Assembly: GCA_022925895.1 (NCBI GenBank)
Contig: JAKSYS010000060.1
Coordinates: 62,001 to 126,000 of the forward strand
Direction: 5' to 3'
Length of the DNA stretch: 64,000 bases
Origin: Fragilaria crotonensis
Lineage: Eukaryota > Bacillariophyta > Fragilariophyceae > Fragilariales > Fragilariaceae
The translations under genes and the position numbers were made by a program. The notes beneath the pieces were generated by a model. That model saw only the letters and a list, made by a program, of their open reading frames with translations, did no database searches and was not told the DNA's origin. The first letter of the stretch is position 1; every line of letters begins with the position of its first letter. This document shows positions 21,498 through 32,960 of this stretch, piece by piece.

Positions 21498-23372
21498 ATG
21501 GCAGAACACGTACAAGCCGCCCTCGACGACATGGTCGCGCCGTTGCGTGATTGGTTGGATCGCGGCATCTTCTCGCAGACCGAGATTCAGGCAATTGTTG
21601 CCCGGCGGCGGGAATCAGAATATGCCTTGCGACGACGGGCAGCTCGCAAGGCGGACTTTTTGAGGTACATTGAATCGGAAATGGCACTCGAATCCTTGCG
21701 GCAATTGCGAACTAAGAAAGTGTCGAATCGACGGGATCGCAAGACGGATGAGACGGCTGCGAGGAAGAAGAATGGAGGACTGCCGATAGGTGATGTGCAC
21801 GTGGTTCAGCTCATTCATTTGCTCTTTATCCGAGCCTTGCGAAAATTTCGATCTGATGTGGCGTTGCATCTCCAACATGCTGCATTTGCTAGGGAATCCA
21901 AGTCCTACAACAAGTTGACGACCATTTATACCGAAGCCCTGCAAGTTCATCCTAGGAACGTGGGTTTGTGGATTGAAGCCGCCTCGCATGAGTTTTTTGG
22001 CCATCGCGAGGGAAACAAAATTCATGGCGGTGGGGCAATCCAAAGCGCTCGGGTCTTGATGCAGCGAGGTCTTCGAATCAATTCCAAATCTCAAGATTTG
22101 TGGATTCAGTACTTTTGTCTCGAACTGCATTATCTTCAGAAGCTGCGAGGACGACGCGAGATTTTGCAATTGACAAATAAAGATGAGGAAGAGGAAGATG
22201 CGCTCTACCGAGATGCTCCAATTGCAGTGGTTGTCTATAAAAATGCTATCAAGGCAATTCCTGACAGTGTGTCGTTTCGTATGAAGTTTCTCGATCAGTG
22301 TCAACTTTTTCCACAAACGGATGTGTTGGAACGCATCATTACCGAGTCGATGGAGACGGACTTTGCGAACAAACCAGAATCGTGGATTGCCCGGGCCGCA
22401 TATGTGGCTGGAAAGCAGGGTCAAGCGACTGAGCCAGTCTTGGGCTTTGCACGTGATGCTGATCATGACGATGATGAATCTGACGATGAACCTGTTAGCA
22501 AGAAATTACGAATCAACGATCCGTGCGATACGGTATTAACCATACTTGAGCAAGCACTTGATGCCATTCCGACAGCAGACATGTACCTTATGATGATTCA
22601 ATTTTGTCGTGAATACACGAATGAATCGAACGAAGCGGCAACGACGGCATTCGTCGAATCACTGTTTAATCGCGCCACTTCGGAGAAGAAGGTCATGACA
22701 TCGGAACTTGCACTGGAGCACTCGGATTACCTAGCAAGTCAAGGAAAGCTGGAGGCAGCGATTCAGAGTCTCAAAGACTTTTCGCATTCCCAAAATAGCA
22801 TTGACGTGACGCTCCAAGTGGCAATGCTGCTGCAAAGGAACGACGAAGTGGCGGAGGCAGTGGACGAGCTCGAAAGGTGTGTGGCACGAACACCTATACA
22901 CGAGCCGAAACGTATGACAGTGTTGTTGGAACTATTTGGCGCCATGCTCGAAAGCGGTACTGCTCGTGGTGAGCTTAAGGAGGTCTTTGAAACGATTCTC
23001 CTCTTGTCGCCAAACAACAATCCAACCTTTGAACCGTACTTTGGCATCGGGTCTGTCGCACACGCATGTTTGCGATTCTTGCAAGAATGCAAAAGCCAAA
23101 ATGTCGAGGCACGAGCGGTAGTTGATGCAGTAGTAGAACGTTCCACATATTCGGAATCAGCCGAAGGCAAGACTGAAATAGAGCTACAAGCCATGGCTTC
23201 CTTCTTCGATGAGGCTCTCGATGCGATGAAACCGAGTGCGAAAACAATGAAGCGTGAACAAAAGCTAGTTCTGCGAAGGCTGTATGACAAGGCGATACGC
23301 TTCTTTGAGCACTGTGCTCCGGAGATTGCCGACTCGTACCGCAGCAGAAAGGATGATTTCCAATACTCCTAA
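21498..23372 (+). CDS. UTP6: U3 small nucleolar RNA-associated protein 6 homologue
   Basis: Component of the small-subunit processome that processes pre-18S rRNA in the nucleolus. The 624-residue product is close to the family length (human about 600). The N-terminal UTP6 domain reads AEHVQAALDDMVAPLRDW and GIFSQTEIQAIVARRRESEYALRR in two adjoining parts. Half-a-TPR repeats follow (TIYTEALQVHPRNVGLWIEAA; MQRGLRINSKSQDLWIQYF). The frame extends upstream of ATG 21498 without an ATG, but conserved sequence begins at this Met, which sits in an ACCATGG context behind a TATA-like element. No intron is needed. A degraded partial copy lies 1.2 kb downstream. Confidence 0.93.
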   Translation: MAEHVQAALDDMVAPLRDWLDRGIFSQTEIQAIVARRRESEYALRRRAARKADFLRYIESEMALESLRQLRTKKVSNRRDRKTDETAARKKNGGLPIGDVHVVQLIHLLFIRALRKFRSDVALHLQHAAFARESKSYNKLTTIYTEALQVHPRNVGLWIEAASHEFFGHREGNKIHGGGAIQSARVLMQRGLRINSKSQDLWIQYFCLELHYLQKLRGRREILQLTNKDEEEEDALYRDAPIAVVVYKNAIKAIPDSVSFRMKFLDQCQLFPQTDVLERIITESMETDFANKPESWIARAAYVAGKQGQATEPVLGFARDADHDDDESDDEPVSKKLRINDPCDTVLTILEQALDAIPTADMYLMMIQFCREYTNESNEAATTAFVESLFNRATSEKKVMTSELALEHSDYLASQGKLEAAIQSLKDFSHSQNSIDVTLQVAMLLQRNDEVAEAVDELERCVARTPIHEPKRMTVLLELFGAMLESGTARGELKEVFETILLLSPNNNPTFEPYFGIGSVAHACLRFLQECKSQNVEARAVVDAVVERSTYSESAEGKTEIELQAMASFFDEALDAMKPSAKTMKREQKLVLRRLYDKAIRFFEHCAPEIADSYRSRKDDFQYS

Positions 23373-23668
23373 ATTGTTTGTCCAGAACGGAATGATGGTC
23401 ATACAGCCTCAAGAATCCAACTTTCACGCCCTTCCTGGAAGAATCTATTAGATTGTTTTCGCGAATTCCGATGGGTCGAATTCAAGAAATCTTACCTGAT
23501 GGCGGCTTCACTACTACACGGAAGACTTGCGTAACGTAGCCTCATACCAACCTATAATTTGGAAGCCATTATGTTGTTTAGCCATAAAGTGAGTGCGTCG
23601 TGTCCCAGCCCTTTACGAGATGTTTGTTTTCTGGCATTTCTGGCTTCTAGGAAAAGCGTCACAAAAAT

Positions 23669-24230
23669 ATGTATTCAGCCCGCGTCGCGATAGAGTATAC
23701 CCTTCAGGGCGACCGCCCCGCGGTAGTGGCCAATCCCAGAAGGACGAAGGACGCCAAGATCGCTGCCTACTTCGATTGCGGTGTCTCGGGTCCATCCCCG
23801 TCATGGTCGAACCGGTCCTTGGACCAGCGTTTTTCTGCGAGAGCTCCGTGATGGAGTCAAAATGACAGGATGTCGATACCCTAGCATCCCTCACATTCAG
23901 TCAATGTTGTATGCGATGGATAGAAAAGGGCTGCCGATCGTTGTGAATGGTGGTGCGATTTATGATTGTAAGAAACGGCATGATCACGCAGGTTTGGACT
24001 TTGAAGCATTTCGATGGAAGATCATTTGGAGATACGAAATAAAGATGAGTGAACTGATTTTGAAAGCAGGGTTTGGGACAGCTTCTGTTGTGCGACCCAC
24101 AACCCTGTTTCGGCACAATATCACGCGGTGTCTGAATAAGTACGGCAACGAATTGCTAGGTGATCCTTGGTACGGTGAACCTCTGATAGAGTATTTTGGA
24201 AGAATCCCGACCTTGGATGATGTGACATAA
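23669..24230 (+). pseudogene. Glycosyltransferase-like conserved protein, partial and frameshifted
   Basis: Two overlapping plus-strand frames make a fragment of a conserved algal/plant protein family resembling nucleotide-sugar-dependent transferases. Frame one has KIAAYFDCGVSGPSPSW; frame two continues WTSVFLRELRDGVKMTG, then HIQSMLYAMDRKGLPIVV, YEIKMSELILKAGFGTASV and GNELLGDPWYGEPLIEYFG before the stop at 24230. The frame change is near 23820. The N-terminal half of the expected protein is missing upstream, so I call it a relic, though an intron-containing gene starting nearer 23590 is possible. It lies between UTP6 and a UTP6 relic. Confidence 0.5.
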
Positions 24231-24579
24231 TTAAAATGTCATGGTGGTTGACACTTGGAACAGCTGATTTGATGAATTATACGCTCCAAGTCGAATGGAA
24301 TTAACCAGATTGGAATAAGACTTCGACTGAGCAACAGCTGGAGACTCTAGAGATTCTTTTGCCGTCCCGATTTGGGTGTGCATTAAATAGCTTTCTTTCA
24401 AGCGGCACAAGCAACTCGAACCCGATGATAATTAAGAAAGTCAAAGATTCATGACCATCGGGTAATCGCATCGTGGCGGCCCTCGCCCCGGGCAAGGAGG
24501 CGACAGGAGAACACGAAAGAAACATGAAGGCACAGAGGAGTGGAAGAACTAAATGCGCTCCAGGAGCACGAACAGTCGC

Positions 24580-25545
24580 AAGCAATCAGGCGAGGCCCAG
24601 GAGGTAGAAGAATGGAAGGGTCACGGATGGGGTGGTGCACTAATGTTAGTGCAGCTCGTTTATGTGCCCTTTATCCTGTGCTTGTGCTTATTTTCTGATC
24701 CGATGTGCCCATGCATCTGCAACACGCTGCCTATGCCAGGGAATCCAATTGAACGAGTTGAGGCCAATTTTGGCAGGAAACCCACAAGTCAATGTGGGTG
24801 TTGAATAAATTTTTCGTGAATAGATTGTGAGTCGAACGAAGCGGCAACGACGGCATTCGTCACAAACAGCATTGGACTTCGCCACTGCGGAAAAGAGTTG
24901 ATGGCCTCTGAACTTGCACTTGAGCGCTTGGATGACACGGCAAGTGAAGCAAAGCTGAAGGCAGCTATTCAGAGCCTTCCCATCGTTACACGGACGCGAA
25001 GCATCGTCAGGCGGAGGCAGTGGGCGAACTCAAAAGGTGCGAGGCGCTTGGGTGAATGACAATGCTCTTGGATCTTTTTTGTGCTACGCTGGTAGGTACT
25101 TGAAACGATTCCTTTCTTGTCGCAAAACAACAACCGAACTTCTGAACCACATTGCGCATCGGTTCCGTCGCACATGCTTGGATTCTTGGGCGAGGAGCGA
25201 GAGTTGGTTTGTGCATTGACAGAGCCGAAAGCAAGACCAAAGGTGAGCTGCAAGCCGCGTATTCCACCTTCGATCAGGGACTGAATCGATGCAACCGAGT
25301 GCCAAGAAACGGTGTGCATACGATGGACGCTGGTTCTTCGCTGGTTGCATGACAAAGAGACACATTTCTGTCAAGACTGTGCTGGTCGAGTCATTCGGGA
25401 GTAACACGATTGTTCCCACGAAGTGTGAACGACAAAAGCGGGCTCCTCTCAGGTCGAGTGACAAGGCGATACATTTCAAGACTGTGCTCCAGAGATCGCC
25501 GAATCGTACCGGATCAGAAATGCTGAATTCCGGGACACAGCTGAA
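24580..25545 (+). pseudogene. Degraded, internally deleted second copy of UTP6
   Basis: Base-level similarity to the UTP6 gene is visible in order. 24620-24790 resembles 21760-21915 (shared CAACAYGCTGC and GGGAATCCAA). Then about 700 bases of the gene are missing. 24838-25000 resembles 22620-22780 (shared GAACGAAGCGGCAACGACGG). 25090-25180 resembles 22990-23075, and 25440-25530 resembles 23280-23360 (shared ATGACAAGGCGATAC-like block and GCTCCRGAGATYGCCGA). Frameshifts and stops prevent any long frame. It is a tandem, same-strand relic of a UTP6 duplication. Confidence 0.85.
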
Positions 25546-26209
25546 CGATTGTCGATGGGCCCAACTTCCGCAACCATTTCTTATCATCGTCTTCCGCCGA
25601 TTTCGCCAGATTGTATGTCGTAGCATCTGCCCATCAACTAAGACAAATACCTGGTACCGGGAGCGCCCAACCTGGAAAACATTAAGACGGCGGCATGCGA
25701 CTACGAACGTCTTCACCCGCCGCCTCGACTTGTGGGTCCCCACGCGAAACGAAAAGAACCTCCCGTTCATGAAATTTGTACATGCGGACGTCGATGGGTT
25801 ATTATCGTCATGAAATCAATATCCCATTACTGCGCTTGTGTTTCGCTACGACGAAGCAATCCCACATGCTACTCCTTTCGTTACAAGATAAGAGCTCTTG
25901 ACGATATGTTTCTTCCTTGGGATGATGGAGAAGTCCATTCGTTTCAACTACGAAGTGCGCGGGTGAAAAAATATAGTGTTTTGTCTTCGATCTTGATAAA
26001 GTAGTTTGTTTTGGCTCATGCCAGAGCAAAAGCGGCCTTGACTAAATCGCATACTACTACGTATTGTCTTGTTCTTGTTCCTTGCGTTCGTCTTCATCTT
26101 CATTTCCTTCTTGCCCCACACAAAGATCTCACTATAAGGCCTTGCCTCCTAAGTTTTCCCTGGAGATCCCTCATTTAATCGAATCCACCTCTCACCATCA
26201 TCCTCATTA
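25546..26209. other. Intergenic region, no gene seen
   Basis: Between the UTP6 relic and the 3' end of the SR-protein gene. A frame through 25289-25813 is only a shadow over relic sequence. The part next to 26209 is probably the 3' UTR of the minus-strand gene. Confidence 0.5.
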
Positions 26210-27689
26210 TTAGGGGCGAGGGGCGTCATCATCATCGTCACGATTGCCCGATGGTCTTGAATCTCGATCCTTCCTTCCATGGTCGTCGCGTTCGCGTTGC
26301 TTATGCCTTTCGAACGAAGACGATCTGAAGTCGACCCAAATTCTGGTTAGCGAAACACGATGATTAGGCACTTCAAAAAGTCACAAGTACAAACGTACCT
26401 CTCAAACCCACTGCCACCGCCCCTACCACCACCACGATCTCCGCGATCCCCACTTCTGGACGGGGGAGCAGCACGATCGTCATCTGGGGCATCCGCACTC
26501 CTTCCTCGCATCTCACCCGGGGTCTTGCGTCGCTCCTGGGCAAAGACAACCTCAATTTCGTGTCCCTTGATAACGAATCGGTTCATTTCATGCTTGGCTT
26601 CACGAGCCATTTCTGGAGTGGCGTACTCAATAAACGCGAATCCCCGGGGCTGTTGCGAATGATAATCGCGGGGCACGTAGACATCGCGAATGACTCCAAT
26701 GCGACCAAAGGCATTCTGGAGATCGGCAGTGGTAATGTCGGGAGCAATGTTGCGAACCAGCAGAGAGACTCCCGGAGGACCTTCGGGTCCTCCACCACCA
26801 CGCCCTCCGCGACGGTCGCCACCTCCGCGTGGACCAGAGTCTAAATGTCCATTGTCCGGAGGGCCACTTCCGCTGCGGTGATAGGGAGGAGGGCCAGCCA
26901 AGTCTCTTCGATCTCCACCTCGCCGGCCGGGAAAATCTGGAAAAAATGAAAGGAGGGGCATGTGAGTTGCCTGAAGGCTTCAAGGTTCGGCTTTGCCTCC
27001 GCGTACAGTTTCATCAATCAAATGTTGCAAGGCACCAAAATGTAGGCAACAAACGTACCTGGCGGAGGGCCTCGATTGTATTCCCCTCTACCACCACCAT
27101 CATCTCGGTAATATGGTCCAGCATCGCGATAAGGAGGTAGTCGATCGTTATTGTAGTCTCGATAGGGATCGCGATGGTGATGATCACGCATATGATGATG
27201 ATCGCGATGATATCGTCCACCCTGTTCGATCGCGTCGAAACGTAATGGTCCGAGCGTAGAGATTGCGTAATGATAGTCAGGAAAAGTGGTGCATAATTGT
27301 ATAGACAAGTGTGGATCAGATTTATTTCGAGAAGAGGATAAAGATACACACATATAAAACTCATGGTAACTCACCCTGGGAGATCTGCTTCGGGATCGAC
27401 TCCAACTTCGGCTTGACCGACGCTGTCGTCTCCCACTGCCTCCACCTGGAGGAGGAGTGACCGATCTCGAACGGCCACCCCGACTTCTCCTTCCAGGATA
27501 TGGAGGCGATGGTGATGATCGTCGTCGATCACCTGAATGCAACGGCGATGGACTCCTTCGGTAACCTCCTCCTCCACCTCGGTCCGGGCCTCGGTTGGTT
27601 GGATGATACGGGCCGCCTCCTCGTCCTTGTGATGGCGCGTCATCGTTACCACGCGGGTCCGATTCCGACGGGGGAGCACCGCCAGTCAT
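26210..27689 (-). CDS. SR-family splicing factor, SCL/SRSF10-like, four exons
   Basis: Pre-mRNA splicing regulator, nuclear. Exons 27689-27375, 27221-27059, 26936-26399 and 26324-26210 sum to 377 codons with every phase matching. Donors are GTGAGT, GTACGT and GTACGT; acceptors end AACAG, TTCCAG and TTCAG. The last acceptor could be 18 nt earlier without changing frame. Exon 1 encodes an Arg/Ser/Gly/Pro-rich stretch (RSWSRSRSRSPR). Exon 2 is Tyr/Asp/Arg/His rich. Exon 3 holds one RRM with RNP2 LLVRNI and RNP1 RGFAFIEY, then EVVFAQERRKTPGEMR, which closely follows SCL30/SRSF10 proteins. The RS-type region before rather than after the RRM is like plant SCL proteins with an N-terminal extension. 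Exon 4 is charged. Confidence 0.9.
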
Positions 27690-29000
27690 GTTGTAGTTGT
27701 CTGGTACTAGCAAGCACAGTAATCGTACTGCAAACAATAAAGTGCTTTGGGTTGAGAGAGCGGGGAGATAACTTTTGGATTTGGTGCCCGCTGCTTGATG
27801 CCCGCTCACTTTTTAATGCAGCGTACTCCGAGTATATTAATCGCACACACATACATCTCGTACCAGTACCTCGTGCTTTTCATTACGGTTACCAGGTAGC
27901 ATGGTACAAGTATGAATACCTAGTACGTGCCTACATAGTACTAATTTACACGTACCACCGTAGGAACTTCGAGTATGGAGTATGACGGTACTGCACTGCT
28001 GTAACAGTCCATGGTACCTGGTACCGTGGCAGCCACCTTCCACTGTAAGTATGGGTACAAGTATGTTATTCTACTACTGTACGTAGTCGTACCTATTTTT
28101 TGCGCCGATTTCCGGGTTGAAGAGGTACTTGTACCGGTACTCGTACTATGATATGTTCTAATTCATGGTACTTGTATTAGTACCTGGTATCATGACTGCA
28201 GTATCGCGCGTATGCTCTCCACTCGCCACTCGGTCAACGTGCTCCAGAAATGCGAGTAAACGTCATCCAAATTCTCGAATTTTCAGCTGACAGCAGCGAA
28301 ATGCGAGATGCTTGAAAATGCGACTCTACCAGTACTAACAGTACTTGTATCAATGTGTACTCGTATGTATCTACATGCGCACAGATACCGCTTACCGCTT
28401 TTGCATGTACTACACGTACCGCCTTGCTGAACCTTTCACGTCAGTTCGTAGTTCGTAGTTCGTCGATGCACTCTTGCTGTAAACAGTATGATAGAACAAA
28501 AAAATGTGCCGATCGATGTTTCACTGAAATATGAGATGCCTGTATTCAGATCTCAGATTGCTTGCATCCTTGATGCAAAAAAATCCCCACACTATCATTT
28601 CTCAGATCCTCTATGGGAAGGAGAGGACGACCGGTGGATGTATCTCTGTAGCACCTCGGTAGACACCACAAACTCCGTCACCATCCGTTTCAGGTCCCAA
28701 ATCCTTCTTGAGAGGACGCACGAAAGGAGAAAGGACTATTTGAGGAACTGACGATTGCCTCATTGGCACTCTCGAAATGGACCCCTCGCTTTCTCAAATT
28801 CTTCGTTAAGACGACGTTCACAAGTCAAAGGAACTCCACGCGGAAGGCTATGATCATTCCTCGACTCTCCTTGTCTGCGGTTAAGAGTTCCTACTTCCAA
28901 TCTAAATAACGAAAGAGGACGGCGGGTGCCATTGAACACAATTCTAAATACAGCGCGCGACTGGCGATCGCGTTTTAACTACAATCTGATTTGCTTGGAT
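27690..29000. other. Intergenic region rich in GTAC motifs, no gene seen
   Basis: From about 27840 to 28460 GTAC and its extensions (GGTACC, AGTACT, CGTACC) occur every 15-30 bases, far above the one in 256 expected by chance. 28441-28465 repeats GTTCGTA three times. A short frame at 28488-28751 has no domain. The left part must contain the SR-gene promoter. Confidence 0.6.
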
Positions 29001-29107
29001 CGTCTCAAGTCAAGGGCCGTGCGCAATCTCTGCTCAAGCTTCGTCCGCCTGAATTCGCAGCTATTGCAGGTGTACTGGCAATGACCCAGACCTGGTTCGC
29101 GGAGTCT

Positions 29108-30319
29108 CTACAAGCTCCTTCCTCCTCCCCAGTAGAGGCAACTGTCGCACGTCTGTTGGCAATAATAGTCTGGATCACTGTCCCATCCACAGTAATAATC
29201 TTGAAAGGATGGCCTTGCGGCAAACCATGCGCAGGTTCTGAGCCTTCCGTTGATGTAGAAGGTAGCTGTCGGATCATCAACACATTCACTTCCGGTCGTA
29301 GGAGACGGGGTGGGAGCTCGGGTGGGAGCCCTGGTGGGAGCTCGAGCGCGGGTGGGAGCCCGAGTGGGAGCTCGAGTAGTTCCAGGGGTCACAGTGGGAG
29401 CCCGCGTAGGAGTTCGTAGGGTAGGCGCTGCTGTGGGACTACCACCGCAATATGCAGGCTTCGGGTTGGCCTTTGTCATTGCGCACACTTGGGACTGAAT
29501 CCAAGCGATCTGGCCACTAGTTCGGGAATAGACACCAGGTTTACCGGCAAGTGCGCATCCGTCACCCCAGGATACGACTCCGACTTGCGTGTGAACTCCG
29601 TTGACGATTCTAACAATTGGTCCGCCAGAGTCACCTTGGCACGAATCCTTACCGCCTTGGTCATAACCTGCACAAAGCATGCTGACCTCGTCAATGCCAC
29701 CACCGTACTGCTGGTTGCACTTGCTGTGAGTGACGTAGGGGACGTCGACTTCTTGAAGGAAGTCCGGATAGGTCTGGCCGCCATCTTCGAGATCCCCGAA
29801 GCCGATCACAGTGAGTACATCACCGGCTGTCGGAATCTGGGCGTTGGCATTAAGGGCGACTGGGGTGACTCCCGTCACAGGCGAATTGAGCCTCATGATC
29901 AAAAAGTCGTTCTTCTCTGTGCTAGAGTCGTAATTTGGGTGCTGGACACGCTGCACGATCGTGCGCGCTTGAGCTCCGTCGATGGCAAGGTCGTTCTGGT
30001 AGGCACTCACGATGACGCCAGTAGGGAGGTTGCTACCGTTGCAGTGGGCGGCGGACAGGATGATGTCGGAATGGATGAGACTAGCTCCACAACCCCGCTC
30101 CCACTGGACGAAGTAAGGGTATTCTCCCTTGGTAGCCTGGTTTCCGCCGACAATGCGATTGGTTTGGACCCTGCGAGAGTTGAGGTCATGTTCGTTTTCG
30201 GCACGAGCTTCCTCTTTGTTATGGAGGTCTTCGTTGCTGGCTCGAAGTGTTGCCGTGGCAGAAACAGATTGAACGAGTATGGCGACAATGGCCCAGTTGC
30301 TGAGGAGCAATGATTTCAT
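29108..30319 (-). CDS. Secreted trypsin-like serine protease with PT-rich linker and Cys-rich C-terminal domain
   Basis: S1A-family endopeptidase. From Met at 30319 a signal peptide (MKSLLLSNWAIVAILVQSVSA) and a propeptide lead to the activation site RIVGG (about residue 56). The triad is visible as His in LSAAHC, Asp in KNDFLIMRL and Ser in GDSGGP. Asp in GGKDSCQGDSGG is at the S1 specificity position, so cleavage after Lys/Arg is expected. After WIQSQVC comes a repeated PTRAPT linker of about 50 residues, then a Cys-rich domain (ECVDDPTATFYINGR...CDSC) resembling ShK-type modules common in diatom secreted proteins. The frame extends 19 codons further upstream, but the signal peptide begins at 30319. 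No intron is needed. It is related to the frameshifted protease at 41457-44153. Confidence 0.9.
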   Translation of the reverse strand: MKSLLLSNWAIVAILVQSVSATATLRASNEDLHNKEEARAENEHDLNSRRVQTNRIVGGNQATKGEYPYFVQWERGCGASLIHSDIILSAAHCNGSNLPTGVIVSAYQNDLAIDGAQARTIVQRVQHPNYDSSTEKNDFLIMRLNSPVTGVTPVALNANAQIPTAGDVLTVIGFGDLEDGGQTYPDFLQEVDVPYVTHSKCNQQYGGGIDEVSMLCAGYDQGGKDSCQGDSGGPIVRIVNGVHTQVGVVSWGDGCALAGKPGVYSRTSGQIAWIQSQVCAMTKANPKPAYCGGSPTAAPTLRTPTRAPTVTPGTTRAPTRAPTRARAPTRAPTRAPTPSPTTGSECVDDPTATFYINGRLRTCAWFAARPSFQDYYCGWDSDPDYYCQQTCDSCLYWGGGRSL

Positions 30320-32960
30320 GGTTAGGTGATTTGTTGTGAATACTTCGATTTTATGAGACTTATAACTAACTTTCAAGAATGACTACTGCTTTGATCGGCG
30401 CAGTCTAGCTACTCTAGAGAGTACAAGTACGACTTGAGACAACGATAATGAAGTTAATTTCGTAGCACGACTTCCGTCTTGACCCAGGGAATCCAGAATC
30501 CAGCGAAAGAAGGATGCGACATACATGGTGTCAGTATGTGTACCTGGAACAACGTAAACCCACATGTCGTTTTAATACGTCGTATGCAGATATGTCCCCT
30601 TTTTTTGAGAGGATAAAAATTCTAAATAAATCGGCTTCGTGAAACAAAAAAATGCGTTATCAGTTATCAGTTATCATCAGTTATCAGTTGTCACGTACAT
30701 GTATGTCATACAAGTACGATATTCATACAACTTACCGGCTGGAGTACTACATTACTTGAGTACTGGAATAGTATGATGGCGTATGAAAACAGTAATGAAG
30801 ACGACTACTACAGTATCTGCTATCTGACTAACTAAAGTATCAAACATCTACCGGTAGACTCCATTACGACTGTCAATTCCGATTAAACGTCATTCATGTG
30901 ACGTTTTCGTGACATCAAAGGAATCCTGAAAAAAACTCATCCGTTTTTGATTTCATCGTCCGGCAAATAATCTGGCACGCTCGGATGAGCCGCGCTGAAT
31001 TTTTAATTTGATTTGTACGGGAGCTCCGGTATAATCCTACACATGTACGTAGAAACACGAAGAAACGGAGGTCATGGTATGTCAGATACACTCGAACGCA
31101 TCAGGATGTACACAAAAATACCAATATTGTATTTGTGACAATGGACCCACAACTGTGGGTCCATATCTCTTGTAGTTGACCCTTTTTCTTACTTCCAGTC
31201 TGTGTCTTCTTTAAATGTACCAATTGTAGTAAGTCAGTTGTAATGACAATGGGAGTGAACCTGTTTTGATTGATTTTCAAAGCATTTTTTGATGGGTCTC
31301 ATTTGACAACAGCAACACCGGCGTACGAGCACTGGTATCGACGTACCGTAGAACCAGGTAGTAGCATTGTTTGTCGTACTGTAGTAGTTGCATTCGTATC
31401 GACGTACTGTAGTACCAGGTAGCATGATTTCATATCTACCGATAGTATAGTACCAGGTACCACATTAAAATGGCTTTGAACCAATCTCTTTCTCAAGGAA
31501 CTCTACACAAAAACAATCCATCTTCCATAATTTCACGCTGTGACCTATTATAAAGCTCTCCTTAGTTGACCAATAGAGATATGTTCTGCTGATAGAAAAG
31601 CATTTTAATTGCTCAATTCTCTGAAAAATGCATACTGTAGGTGAGACGTCAAAACATTGTTGCATGACCATTTTTCACATGTCGAGGATGCCCTCCCAAT
31701 TTCTACAAGCTTCAGTTCTGAATGTTTTCATACGGTTGAGAGAATTCCACTTGGCATTGGTTCTACACTGTGTGGTACAAACAGCTCGTACAAAACCCTG
31801 TACCAATACGAATTTTGATTGACAATTTACTCATCAAACTCTTGTGAAAAATATTAAGAATGGAATATAAAATATTATGTATATATGTATAGATATTTAT
31901 ACACAACTTTGAACCAGTAAATGAAAAAGGAAGACTTGCATATCATCGATAGGCAATTCGGATCTTGCTCCAGTACTTTGATCATACTACATTGCTGTTG
32001 CTGACAAGCAGATGAAGGATCAATGATACAAGAACTCTTCGTTGAACATTTATGTTTCTACGGAGATATAGTAATTTGAAACCCTTGTGAAACTATTGGT
32101 TCCAAGCCATTTTTATGTGGTACTCCAGTACTGGACTCGGAGTACACTGTACATGTCAACTGTGCTACTGGAGTACAGTCGATGACCCACTCCTGTAGAA
32201 ATTCGAGTATCAAAAGTTCGTAGTTTTGTCTTCATTGTTTTTGATGAATCGATTTGTGCCGCTGTTGGTAGGAGTAGCTAATCACGAGGTGGTTTTAAAT
32301 TAATTGTACAGGAGCACAAGTACTGAAATCGTTTGTGATATATATGTATACATAGATAGTATTGTAAACAATGCAAGTGTGCTTTCAAATTTCGATTGTG
32401 ACAGGGAGGGCCGGCGGCAGATTTGCGTTGAAAGAATATCTTCAGGAATAATTCTGAAATCTTTCCCTTCTGAAATGGCTTCCACGTGGAGCTAAATTTT
32501 CTACACCGGTTCTAAGTAGTGTGTCGTATGCCGACGTCATTTGAATGACATTTAATCGGATTTCCCTAATACCCGATCTACCGGAAGACCCTACCGTAGA
32601 CCAAGAAAAGAGTGAACTGCTGGGAAGGTCCGGCCACGCACCTCTGCTTGGTATTAATTGATTGTAGAAGCTACGAGAAGAGACGTCATTTTACCGGACC
32701 TCCCTGGAAAGTCTCTTCGCCATATAGACTACAAGTACCACTACAAGTCCATGCACCGAGCTTACAAGTATTCTGCGCAATGCTTGACCAATGATTTATC
32801 AGGGACTTGGAGGTTAGAGTGCATGCTCGGAAATGTAGTACAGTGCCAGAGTAGTATCCAGGTATATCATACTTTCGACATGCACCATGATTTATGCACA
32901 CCCCATCATGCAGCACCTATGGTATGGCTATACTCTAAGTGAGCCGTCGTCTCAAATTTC
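30320..32960. other. 2.6 kb intergenic region, no gene seen
   Basis: Contains clusters of GTAC-type motifs (30690-30860, 31318-31470, 32110-32200, 32720-32930) and a TTATCAGTTATCAG short repeat near 30658-30690. 31320-31450 repeats GTATCGACGTACYGTAG twice with ACCAGGTA after each. No supported coding frame. Confidence 0.55.

Noticed and set aside
28488-28751. 87-codon plus-strand frame
   Set aside because: No conserved features and no promoter or splice context beyond chance.
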